Shown in pieces: positions 13,701-24,750 of a stretch of DNA of 64,000 nucleotides. Numbering within the stretch: position 1 is the first letter of the stretch; every line of letters begins with the position of its first letter. Source of the DNA: Taeniopygia guttata (Eukaryota; Chordata; Aves; Passeriformes; Estrildidae); contig NC_133027.1 in assembly GCF_048771995.1 (NCBI RefSeq), positions 9,916,001-9,980,000 on the forward strand. Direction: 5' to 3'. Under the pieces are notes generated by a model. It was not told where the DNA came from and made no database searches. It saw nothing but the letters and a program-made list of their open reading frames with translations. Position numbers and translations under genes: made by a program.

Positions 13701-15117
13701 CCACTGCTGCTACTATGGCTTTTATTTTATAAATTTGTGCTGAGAAGTGAGAAACCAGGTTGTTATCATCAAGGTCTCTGGAATCCAGTACCAGGTTTTA
13801 GCCCTGGATTACAATGCATCTGATAATTTCCTGGTCTTTGGTAGCATAGGAGAAAAAAATCAGCTTTTTACATGAGCAGTGACTGGGGCAGCCTGGCAAA
13901 CCAGTGCCCTACCAAGGGCAAGGTTTGCAAGGTTTCCTTATCTTCGCCTGTCCAACAGGAGAGCTGCAGCAGCTTTCTACAGGCTCTGATGTGTTTCTTT
14001 CTCAGTGTCAGGACCCATCACAACTCCTCATTTATTTTACTTTTTCAGAGAGAGGATTGTTTTAATATACTGAGCAGTCTGTTAGTCAAGTTAATAACCT
14101 TTGCATTATTATGAGGACACGAAGACAGCAATACTTCTTGTACTTTAACCACACAGTTGACTCTTGCAAGACCATTGGCAACAGCAGCCAATTCTGCCAT
14201 ACACATTATGGCATGTATAATTCCCTTCCTCCTAGAAAACAACCATGTGGTTACATGCCAGCTTTTTGCCTGGGCATGCACAGTGGAGAGCTTAGCCTCT
14301 GTTTAGAGGTTGTGATAGGCAGGGGATAAGGTCCTGTTGATTATATCCTTGACATCTGCCCTGGTTCTGAAGATAAGATTTGATGCAGACTCGTTGAGAG
14401 ATCTGGGTCAGCCTTGGAGTCAGTAATATGGTGGCTAAAGGTTTCTGCCTTGCAGACTTTTTCATCCAGTCACAGAGCAAGCGAGTGGGAGAAGCTATAG
14501 TAAAAGATCAAACTCTTTTGTTCCAAAAACTATTCTCTACTCTTTTTTATGCCTATATTTCAAGTACTACAGCTCTTGTCTCTCACTGGACCCTTCCAGC
14601 AGCTCATTAAACCTTGGACCCTCTAAAAAAAGAGACTCAAATCCCATCCCAGCTAAGCAGTATCATTACATTAGATCAAATCACACTAGATCAAATTCAA
14701 CCCAGTATTCTGACTATTCTAGAAAATCTGCTGGTTTTTTCTCTTCCACTCTAGAAGCAGAGTCTGAAAAACTGATTAAATCTCTGTAATATATATAACC
14801 AGGACCTGTATGCAAAATTTTATCCATCTGTACCACTCAGTGACAGTCTGAAAATTACATGAGAACTCCCAAACTCAGCAGGCATCAGCAGCTGCAATCC
14901 AGGCTGGCTCTTGAAAAAGTCTTGAACAGATTATGTCACGAAGGGGGTGAATAGCAGGAACTCTATGTTTAATATCTTCTTTTATATCTACATCCTTTAA
15001 AACCTTCTTCTACTCCACAAGAAGGGCAATTTTCCAAGCAAGTATTATTATTATATTTCAGTGTTATTGCTATGAAGGTGCCACCCACCAAAGAAGTGGC
15101 TGCTCCAGCCTTTGAAT
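10726..15117. other. Intergenic sequence, no gene seen
   Basis: AT-rich DNA with a (GGAT)n microsatellite at 13557-13616. Short frames here have no recognisable similarity. Confidence 0.5.
13557..13616. repeat. (GGAT)n microsatellite
   Basis: About 15 tandem GGAT units without interruption. The reverse frames read as Ile-His-Pro-Ser repeats and are artefacts of this array. Confidence 0.98.
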
Positions 15118-15268
15118 CAATCATAAAATCACAGAATGGCTTGGGTTTGCAGGGATCTGAAAGAATATCTAATTCCAAATCCCTGCAGGGATGCCCCCCA
15201 CTAGACCAGGTGGGAGGCAAAGCCACATCCAATCTGGCATTGAACACCTCCAGGAATAGCTCAGCTTG
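15118..15268 (-). mobile_element. CR1 LINE 3' fragment
   Basis: Reverse-oriented CR1 terminus (ATCACAGAATGGCTTGGGTT) followed by CCACTAGACCAGGT and CCAATCTGGCATTGAACA blocks. Confidence 0.85.
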
Positions 15269-17354
15269 CAGCAAGTGACAAAACCGATGTTTGAACAACC
15301 CCTTGATGATCTCCTCTTCTCACAGGAGGAGCGTATTTGGTGCACGTTCTCCACTACACCCAGGAGAATCCATGAGAAGAGGAAGCTCTAACTCACAGTA
15401 ACACAGCTCAGTGTAGCAGACTCCAGGCCAAAGCACAGGGTGCCCAGGTACAGCAAGTGTTCTGCACAGCACAGGAGCCTCTGGCTAGGACTGGGCAGAG
15501 GAGAGAGGGTGGTGGTGGTCACTAACACAGACCAAGTCCCAACAGGAAATGTTCTGGTGACGGCAGAAACAGCAGAAGTGACCTTCCTCCTGCCCAGCCC
15601 CGATGGGGTGGTTTTGGGTGGCAGCTCTCCCAAGCTCAGGTTCTCCTGCCCTGACCTCACAGCCGCTCTGTTACTCATTACAGACATTGGCTGCAGGTTT
15701 TGCTTATCTACCCTGCCCCACTCCTCATGCTCACAGACCCCAGCAAGGTTTTAGCTCTCTGCTTTGCCATTTTATAAAGCAAACTGTGTCTGTGGAACAG
15801 GGAGTGTCTGCAGGATAAAAGAGATGGCTGCAGGTCCCATCATGTTCTTCGCTTGTCATAAACTAAGCAAGAGATCCCAGGTGCCTCTAATGCCCTTATT
15901 GCTGTGTCCTCTTAAGTATGAGTAACTCAGCATTCAGGGAGAACAAGGAAATAACACTTGTGCAGAAGGTCATTTGTTTTACCTTATTTCAGACGCTTGA
16001 GGACTTGTTTTGTTTTTCCTGCCCTCTTTATGAGATGAAGATTGCAAAACCCTGGTAATGTGAAATTCAGTAATGAAAGTGCCACTGGCACACTATTTAA
16101 TCAGAGCTCTGCTGCTTCAGAGTTTGGATTAACGTTGAATAACCAGCATATGTGACTCAGTTCTTCTCAAATGTATCCTCATTAATGAGGATGAAAATAA
16201 TGAAAAAGGATACGCTAAATAATGAGGATTAAAATAGTGAAAATCATACTCTAATAAAACATTGAGAATTTACTTTTTTAAGGTACCTTTTGGTTATTTG
16301 AATTTTGCCATTTGTTTTTTGAGGCTTATGAATTTGTTCATGCCATGTATGAAGATATGTATAAAGATTTCAAAAGAGATCTGATGCTGAGAAAGAGAGA
16401 GCAGGTCTTCTACTAAAGGAAATTGGTGAGAATTAAGCTTTTTGATCACGCTTAAGTTATCCTCTTGCAATATCTGGAAAAGCACATTTTGGTTTTATCC
16501 TTAGAACAACTGAACTATGGCTCCCAACTCATTGCTTGTCTACAGAAATCTGGACTTTAAGCAAAACATTAAACACGTGGGACTGATAATAGAAACTAGT
16601 GATAAAAATGGAACTTGAACTGCTGCCTTATCCTATGGTATAGAACTATGATTAAACTGACCTCATCTTCAAAATCAGCCTGTCTGTAAGCCTCTGAACC
16701 TCTCAGCCAGGTTCAGCTGGGGCAAGCAGTGGGGCCCTTCACTTTATTCCTACATTCTGCCTTTTCTGAATGTGTGACAGCACGTAAATGGGGACATTTC
16801 TCAGCAGCTTTAACACACTTTGAGTGTTGACTGGTTACCATGGCAAGTCAGCACTTTTAGGCAGCAGGCAGGAAACAGGGACCTGCTTGTCCAACAGCAG
16901 CAGCTGGGGAGGGCTCTGTGCATGCAGCAGCATTGGGATTTTGTAACTTCCCACCTCAAATATGGTCAAGGTGGCTGGGACTTTGCATCCAGCTGCTTCC
17001 TTTTAGTAGCTTCATTTTAGACAGAAGAATCAAGGGTAAATGATTCACTGTTTCCAGACCAGAGATCAGAAAAGAGGTTTGAACATCATGAGATGTCAGC
17101 ATTAGTGGTAAAATGCCACGTCTTACTTCCCTGTTTCCCTTGCACCCATCCCATATATCACAGCCTCCTTGGCTGTGCCACTGAAATGGAGACTGCACTG
17201 TAACAAAATCACTGGGATAATCGGAGTTCAACTCCTTTGGAGAGCTGTTTGAATGTGGGAGGGATAACCAATATTGGTATCTAAAAAACCTAACTGTAAC
17301 AGGGAGCCCAAACCAGGATATCATAGTCTGAGTGCAATCCCACAAGTACAGGTT
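15269..17354. other. Intergenic sequence, no gene seen
   Basis: No coding feature recognised. An 18-bp perfect palindrome lies at 16175-16192 within an ATTA/TAAT-rich stretch. Confidence 0.5.
16175..16192. repeat. Perfect 18-bp palindrome
   Basis: ATCCTCATTAATGAGGAT equals its own reverse complement and is centred on ATTAAT. A partial echo (AATGAGGATTAAAAT) follows at about 16222. Confidence 0.9.
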
Positions 17355-17412
17355 CACAGGGAAATTCTGGCTGGAAAGGACTTGGGGAGGTCATCTAGTC
17401 CAGCCAGCTGCT
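17355..17412 (-). mobile_element. Short CR1 LINE 3' fragment
   Basis: Reverse-oriented CR1 terminal block CTGGCTGGAAAGGACTTGGG followed by TCATCTAGTCCAGCC. Only about 60 bp remain. Confidence 0.65.
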
Positions 17413-17773
17413 CAAAGGTGGGTCAGTGAGCACCTCCCAGGACTTCCTGGCCCAGCCCAGATGCAGCCAGCTGCCCTCTCTGTGAGGGGACGCTGCTGAC
17501 TCAGGCTCATCTCCCCCCTCAGATGTCTCTGAGCTAGGCAGCCTTTGAAGATAATGACAGAAATAGGTGTCTGACCCATTTCAGACATCTGCTCCAGCAG
17601 GAGATGACTCACACTCCAGCAGTGCCTGGCTCCCTCCACTGACTACAAAGGGAGACCAGGGTGATTAGCTCTGATATGAACATCCATACCAGGGGGGCTT
17701 GCTTTCAGCCTGATTAACTCTGCCTCATAAGCTTTGCTGCATCCCCAGATTTTGCTGCAAGATGTCACATATT

Positions 17774-17776
<3 letters not shown>

Positions 17777-17814
<38 letters not shown>
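17777..17814. repeat. (GT)n microsatellite
   Basis: Nineteen uninterrupted GT units, about 100 bp before copy A of the duplicated segment. Confidence 0.98.
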
Positions 17815-17816
<2 letters not shown>

Positions 17817-17911
17817 CATGCACTTGCAAGGTTCCTTTGCATGTGAAGCGAGTACAATTAAGAAGGATATGTATTCATAACAATGCACCAAACTGCAGGT
17901 ACTTGAAAGAA

Positions 17912-18166
17912 CTGATTCACATTTCAATGGCAGATATTCTAGCAAATATCAACCCTAGTGGTTTCTGAATGTTAGCTTGCTTTAAACATATGCCAGAGAT
18001 TTTATTTTTAATACTAAGTAGCATGAAGGTATTTTTCTCTTTCTTCTTCCATTTTAGTAATATCAGTTTGATTTTCTTAGGCGAAATATAAAATTTGCTT
18101 TGAAGCAGTCAAAAGCACCAAATTCTGCATTCAACCCACACTGAGATCATCCTTAATTCTGTTTTT
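17912..18166 (+). repeat. Dispersed duplicate, copy A
   Basis: About 255 bp that clearly align with 21780-22027 in the same orientation. Long shared words include CTGATTCACATTTCA and CCCTAGTGGTTTCTGAATGT. Similarity begins abruptly at CTGATTCAC in both copies and ends near CTGAGATCAT. No coding potential or known repeat family was recognised. Confidence 0.9.
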
Positions 18167-19489
18167 TCTCTATAACAGTTTCAAAAAGGAGCCTGAAGTC
18201 AGCAAATCTGACTGACTTTAGCTCCTGGTGGAAAGGTCAGGTAAAGTTCAACTCCTTTATAACAGAGGAACAATTCAGGAGGTCTTTAATCGTTTGTCCT
18301 GTAGACTAGCACAGTCCTCATCTTACAGTGAACATAATGGTTAAAAATTACATTAAACCTCCCCTTTTTGAGCAACTGCTCTCCTTTTGACCTCTCTGTA
18401 ACCCTGAATATTAGGGCTTGCTATCCAGTTTGAAACACAGATGAGTGTTGCACTTTTTAGATGCATGTTAAATAATCTGCCATTTTCTTCTGAGTGAAGA
18501 CAGACACTGTCTCTGCAGAAAAATCCAGGCAGATAAGGGAGAAAGTATCACATCCCATTCCCAGAAACCAGCCTGGACAAGCAAAGTACATATTCTTTTA
18601 ATACGTATGTTTTGAAATGTTGAGAAATCATTGATCTTAATCTTAAAAGCTGCCTTTAGCCTCCTTTCATGTACTTTGCAGCAGCTTCCTCAGAAGTCCA
18701 CCATGAGCCTTCCCAGTCATGACGGTCTCACATCATCTCCAAGCAGCTGACCACGTGCATACAAAACAGAGAAGGGGTTGTTCATGCTGGTCAGAGCAGA
18801 TAGGAAAAAGCCAGAGAGAAGACAGGACTCCCCAAGAGTCACTTTTAATAATGGGATTGATCAGCCTCTGCAATTCTTACTCCATGAAAATTGTGGATAT
18901 CCAGCTGCCTGTCTCCAATTAGGCTTGGACCAGTGTGCCAGCAGAGGATAGTCTAAACATTTAATCCAATGCAAGGGAGTTTTCAAATCACTTGCTTGGG
19001 TCTTAGCATAGCATTGCCAAGCATTCCCTCAATGATGAAGTTTTCTGTGGAAATATCACTCATACAGGTCCTTGGGGAAATTCTAAGGGATCCTTGGAGC
19101 AAGTGCTCTCATAATGGAGAAAGAAGCATAACCAAAGAGGAGTCTGGCCCATCATACTAGGAGGTGTCTGAAGTAGAAACTGGTGTTCTCCAGTTGGTTC
19201 TGTCTCTTTATTTATGCCTTTCTGCAATCTAGTGTTCCTTAAGTCCAGAAGTCAGCAGACAGCTCATCTGTAACTTCCTGTTTCTCTGCTACTTTAAATT
19301 TTGGTGTTGTTTAAATTTTGGTGTTGCATGTGATGCTAACCACACTGGAATTTATACCAAGCCTGGGATGACAAAGATCCTTGGTCCTGGAGAGAGATGC
19401 CTGAGCTCAGAAACACTGTGAGATGCGTCCCAACAGCAATGCAAACCCTGCCCTGTCAGGGACAGGAAAAGGCATTACAGATAAACAAC

Positions 19490-19685
19490 CATGAGGAGGT
19501 TTACCTTGGATATTAGCAAAAATTTATTCACGGGTAGGGTAGTCAAGCAATGGAACATGCTCTGCCCAGGGAAGTGATAAAATTGCTGTCCCTGGAAGTG
19601 TTCAAGAAGTGTGTGGATGTGGTGCTTAGGGACATGGTTTAGATCCAAGGTTTAGGACCTGGCAGCATTAGGTTAATGGTTAATG
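19490..19685 (+). mobile_element. CR1 LINE 3' region fragment
   Basis: Recognisable CR1 order: TTGGATATTAGCAAAAATTT, TCAAGCAATGGAACATG, GTCCCTGGAAGTGTTCAA, TTAGGGACATGGTTTAG, GCATTAGGTTAATGGTTAAT. The extreme 3' terminus is missing. Confidence 0.9.
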
Positions 19686-20551
19686 AGGTTAAATCCTTTT
19701 TATGTTTATTTATAAGACAGCTAAAAGTGAATTCATGTTCAGGATACACATGACATAGTTATTAACAATAACCCTGGATTTATTAGTGGTAGTTCTAGCT
19801 GAGGTACGTGTCCACCAGTTTCATATATGCAGCTATATCCAGATCTTCAGAGAATATTTCAAAGAATGCATAGACCTCAGACATTCCTTACCTAAGCTAT
19901 ACATGAACCATACACTCTAGAAACATTACCAGCACTTTGAATGATGCTTTTTATCTGACTGCTGAGATATTACCAAAATTATAACAGGGAAAAAAAAACC
20001 CTATTTTGAAGCAAAAATGCTGTCACTGAGACTAGCAACATAGCCCAGACTTCATTGTTTTAAATAAGTGTCTGATATTTTGGGCAGAATGAGTAAGATG
20101 CAGCAGATGTTCAGTGCAAAATTATCATTTTCTACTCAGGAAGTTGGAGATTTAATAATAAATGTGGCCTGAGGATTCAAGTTTATAGTCTGCTCTTATG
20201 GGAGCTTCTGAGCACTCAGTGTCTTTGAAACAAGCCTGCAGAATCTGTGAGAGATGTTAAATGAGCTCCTCAGGGCCAGGCAGAGGCCAAGGCTGTGAGT
20301 GAAGCACTCCTGCCCAGGAGATGGGACAGGCACCCCCAGAGAAAGCAGCAAGCTCGTTCTGAGCAGCCCAGCCTCCACCCACCACAGAGCAGCTCATGCT
20401 GTGCCCCTCTGGGCTTCTTGCTGCTGTCCATGGCCCATAGCCTCTCCCTTGCAGCTCAGCTGGACAGACCCCTCAGCTCAATCCATTTGCAAGGTCATCA
20501 CACCCACTCCAAATATTGCTTGCAACAGTAATTAAAAAAAAAAAATCAAAT
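19686..20551. other. Intergenic sequence, no gene seen
   Basis: AT-rich DNA followed by a moderately GC-rich stretch at 20200-20500. Its short frames resemble no known protein. Confidence 0.5.
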
Positions 20552-20735
20552 AATAGAATTACGGAATTGAAAGGACCTTAAAGATCATCTCATCCCAAGC
20601 CCCTTGTCATGGGCAACTTCCACCAGACCAGGATGCTCAAAGTCCCATCCAATCTGAACACTTCCAGGCACAGGACATCCACAGCTTTTATGGGTAACAT
20701 GCTGCAGTGTCTGAGCAGCCTCACAATAGAGATAT
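20552..20735 (-). mobile_element. CR1 LINE 3' fragment
   Basis: Reverse-oriented terminus ATAGAATTACGGAATTGAAA, then CCTTGTCATGGGCAACTTCC, CCAGACCAGGATGCTCAAAG and ACATCCACAGCTTTTATGGG, in CR1 order. Confidence 0.9.
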
Positions 20736-23352
20736 CACAGTACATCAAGTTTTTCTTAGTTCATTGCCTCCTTTTATGTCTTTTTATGAAAGTTGTAGGA
20801 AGCATCACATTTGCACAGCAGGCAGGGGGTATATGAAAGTTTAACAGTAATGCAAAGATCAAATAAACATCTTATCACAACAAAACCTTTGGCAGTTTAT
20901 AGTTAATCTCAATCTGCTCTCCGGTAGGTGTATAACAAATACTAAATGTCAGTGTAAAATCTCCATGGAAAGCCAGTTCTTAAAAAAAGTGTTGCAAATA
21001 TCGCATTTGTTTCCTCAGATCATCCCATTTCTCCAGCCATTTGTGAGCAGGGTCTGTGCACTTCTCTGTAGATGTGTATCACGTGTGGCTGCAAGCCAGG
21101 TATCACTTCAGATCCACTGCAGCAGGAATGGCAGCAGCATTACATCACCACTGCTCCAGTGTCTGGGTGACCTCACAGCTCTCAGAAAACGCCTGCTGTC
21201 AGCACTTGCTATCTTCTCTAAGGGCTGATAAGGTGTTGAATTTTAAATCTGCATGTTACCTCACCTGCCCCCAGCTCCAGTACTGGCTGAATATACTCTA
21301 GAGGTACCTAAGCAGTTTACTGCAGCTATAAAAGTCATGTGCCACACAAAGGCATTTTGGTAAAACATTATGCAGATATTTCTATCAAATACATCATTCA
21401 TGTCATTCGTTGAAGTGAATAAAGTCTCTTGTGAGGTCTCCCAAGTACCTGATTTGTGGTTTTTTGAAATTTCATGTATCACTGCTGAAAGTTATATGAA
21501 AAGAAAACAATACCTTGATTCAGGGAATACAACAAAGGACACAGAGAAGGCACACTCTCAGATGGAGCACAGCATCCCTAGGGCAGAACAAAAACCAGCC
21601 CAGAGCCTGTCTGGGCAGCCCAGGAGCACCCCCACGGGCAGACAGATTTGTCAAAAGGCAATTTGCTCCTCTCTAGCACAACCCAACCCAGTGAGAAATG
21701 AAACTGGGGGCTGCTGGGTCCTGAGGATGGATGCTGGGGACAGTTCTGAATGGAAAATGGGGCATGGGGAGGAGGGGAGCTGATTCACATTTCAGTGGCA
21801 GATATTCTAGCAATCATCAACCCTAGTGGTTTCTGAATGTTACTTGGCTATAAATATATTTCAGAGACTTTATTTTTAATAGTCTAGGTAACATGAAGAT
21901 CCTTTCATTTTCTTCTTTTATTTTGGTAATAGAAAATTGATTTTCTAAAGGGAAATATAAAAGTCTGCTTTAAAGTAGTCAAGAGGACCAAATTCCCTGC
22001 ACTGAGATCATGCTTAGCTCTGGTTTTGGTAACCAAAACCTAGGGGGCTGAGGCTGTGAACATCCATGTCAGTGAGGGGACATCCCTGAGGGCCCCGTGC
22101 TGTAGGAGCACCCCTGAGGTACTGCAGCTATAGGTGACCCACACCCACACACTCTGGAGGAGCTGTGGCCATGGGAAAACAGCAGTGCAGGGACACCCTG
22201 AGGACTGCAGTCAGAGGTGACCCTCTCCATAGTGGGGACACTAAAAAAACCCTTTGAAGACAAGCTAGAATCAAAGAGCAGCAGAGAAAAACCTAGAGAA
22301 AAAAACGGTGGCAGAGAAAAATGAACAAGCAAAAAGTATCAGCAAGATACAGTTCCAAGCACAGCCTCAGGAGAAATGATGATGCCACCAGAGAAATCAG
22401 AACAGGGTAATTGTGACATGGGCTGAAAGTCAGGGAAGCTGAGGCTAGGAAAGGGGACATAACAACTGATTTAGGGGAAGGAAGACAGAAGTTGTTTGTT
22501 TGTGCTCTTTTTTTTTTTTCTTGGTCAATATTTATAAGGTATCAGAAATTTGTGCTGTTTGCAATTAAAGTAAGTAAAAATTACCAGCATTGAGCCTGTT
22601 TGGCCTGCAACTTCCTCTCTACAGGAATTAGTGTGTTTGAGGTTTTCATCAAGGAGTTTCTCTGGTAAATGAGCTGCCTCTCCTCAAAGAAGCAGGCACA
22701 GAGTGCTGCCAGACATACCTGATGCCAGAGACCACATGCAGACACCACTTATTCCTATTTGGAGAATGAGTGGAACAGTGTGTTTTGCTGAAGTTTGTTC
22801 AGAGGCCATGGAACTCTTAATGCAGTTTGCTTTTGCTTTATACAGTGCTCATGCCATGTGTTCTCAAGGCACTGAAACAGAATCAGCCAGTCCCAATATT
22901 TCCTCTGTGCACAGGGTACATTTGCTCTGCATGTGTCTCTTAAACCACCCCAGGCCAGGCTTGGACCAACAATGCTGCTGAACGAGATGGGGAGAAAATT
23001 ACCTGTGCCCAGGGTGGGAAATCTGGGTAACAGTCTCTCTGCTACAGCTCTTCCTTAGTGAAGCCTGCCTGATGATTTCCAGGTTTTTTTAAGATGTACA
23101 GACTTTCATTTACATGCACAAACACACGGAAATTTCTCAGCAAAGTGGGATTTGTGCCCGTGTATCTGCATTCTCATTTGGATGGGAATAATTAGCAGCT
23201 CTACTTTTTTTTTTTTCTGTTTAGAAAGATCAGGTTATAGTCTTCATTAATTCATTTCTTATTTAAGTTATTGCCTGTGACAGACCACACACACTCTCTG
23301 CTTGTGGCCCAGCATCTCACTCTCTCCCCACGCTATACAATGTGTCTGGCTC
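20736..23352. other. Intergenic sequence, no gene recognised
   Basis: Holds duplicate copy B. A segment at 22040-22330 has an internal imperfect repeat (a GGGACA(T)CCCTGAGG block followed by AGGTGACCC, twice) that may be an unrecognised repeat. Confidence 0.45.
21780..22027 (+). repeat. Dispersed duplicate, copy B
   Basis: Direct-orientation partner of 17912-18166, 3.87 kb away, with scattered substitutions and small indels (roughly 80% identity by eye). It is either a local segmental duplication or two copies of an interspersed repeat I do not recognise. Confidence 0.9.
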
Positions 23353-23712
23353 TATAGAATCATAAATCTTGGAACAGTTCTTTAAGGTCATCAAGTCTAA
23401 TCATTAATCCAGCACTGCCAAGGCCAGCATTAACCATATCCCCAGGTGCCACATCTACATGTCTTTTAAATATCTCCAGGGATGATGACTCAGCCACTTT
23501 CCTGGGCAGCCTCTTTGAAAGCCTGAGCCCTGTTTCAGTGAAGAGGTTGTTCCCAATAACCAATCCAAACCTCATCTGGTCCAATTTGAGGCTGTTTCCT
23601 CTTGTCTTATCACTTGTTACTTGGGAGAAGAAACTGATTCCCACCTGTCTCCAACTTCCTTTCAGGTAGAGAGTGAGAAAATCCCCCCTCAGCCTCCATT
23701 TCTATATCAAGC
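23353..23712 (-). mobile_element. CR1 LINE 3' fragment with remnant ORF2 tail
   Basis: A 360-bp reverse-oriented CR1: ATAGAATCATAAATCTTGGA terminus, CCCCAGGTGCCACATCTACA, GGGATGATGACTCAGCCAC, GCAGCCTCTTTGAAAGCCTG. It extends further 5' than most copies here. In minus sense one frame still reads like the eroded C-terminus of CR1 reverse transcriptase (for example SLEIFKRHVDV). Confidence 0.93.
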
Positions 23713-24673
23713 CTAACTGCAAGCACAGCTCCTGACTCTTGTGCAGCACAGAGCCAGAAATCGCTTTTTCAGCAAGGCCTCCTGATAATAAACTCTGTGC
23801 CAAGATGTTTGTGGGCGACAAACACGAAGATGAGTGGAAGTCAGGGCAAATGTTTTTAAAATTTCACACATGTATTTATTTTTATCTTTTCCCAATATTT
23901 GTCCAGCTGTCTAATCTTCCTAAGAACTGTGTAACTCAGGTTAACTCTTGCCCAGTGAACAATTTCTTGCCAGATTTTCTCAGGCAGAACATGAAGCCAG
24001 GTTTTCAGTTGTGTCACCCCATCCTTCCCCCACACACCTCCCAGCAAAATAGTCCAAAAAATAATGTCTCTAATTTTCACTTTGAACAATATACTGTGGT
24101 AAAAGAATTAAATTTCTTCAAAAATATAAAAATAATTTTTATCAAAGAAGATGTTCCTCCTTCAAGCCTGACCCTGAGTCATTGAGTAACTCAGATGATG
24201 AGATGTATGCATGGTTTCAGTTATTACAGTCTGCAGCACAAGTCATTTTACCTTTGATATGCTGCTCCCATCTCTTCTCAAGATCAAAATTTTCAGTATG
24301 TGCTGGTATAGAAGTTTTGGACAAAAAAACCTCTATTTCTCTGCATGCAAATCTCAAAATTAAGGTATCCACCCACCACTAGTATCTCAGAAATATACCC
24401 CCGCATTTTCCCTTGCTCTTCTCCCACACTGTGCTACCTTACCAGACTCAGTAACTTGCCTTCCAGCCTCAAATTACTCAGAAATATAACTGGCAATAGA
24501 AATGTGAAGAAGCCCCACTCCAAACCTCACACCTTACAAATACACACTGGTAAGACAAACTGTGACATCCTAGTAAGGTGTTGAAGAGTTGTGTCCTGGG
24601 CCAGTATGACACTATTGTGGAGCCAAAAATAGGCCATGAGGGTCTTTAAGGGTCTCAACCAATGCAGCAGAAT
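23713..24673. other. Intergenic sequence, no gene seen
   Basis: AT-rich DNA. Open frames in this stretch have no recognisable similarity. Confidence 0.5.
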
Positions 24674-24750
24674 CCCACAATCACAGAATGTCCTGAGCTG
24701 GAGGGGACCTACAAGGATGGGGTCCAACTTCCAGCCCTCCTCTGGATGCT
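24674..24750 (-). mobile_element. Short CR1 LINE 3' fragment
   Basis: AATCACAGAATGTCCTGAGC, then GGAGGGGACCTACAAGGAT and GTCCAACTTCCAGCCC: a reverse-oriented CR1 terminus of about 75 bp. Confidence 0.8.

Larger units (their letters stand above)
17413..19489. other. Intergenic sequence with a GT microsatellite and one copy of a duplicated segment
   Basis: No gene recognised. It holds the (GT)n tract and copy A of a 250-bp duplication; a 17-bp tandem duplication (TTTAAATTTTGGTGTTG, twice) lies at 19293-19326. Confidence 0.5.

Noticed and set aside
13449-13704. Three minus-strand frames with Ile-His-Pro-Ser repeats
   Set aside because: All are readings of the (GGAT)n microsatellite.
17912-22027. 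The duplicated 250-bp segments as paired LTRs of one provirus
   Set aside because: The intervening DNA has CR1 fragments and no gag/pol-like frames. The copies lack TG/CA ends and a TATA/AATAAA layout.
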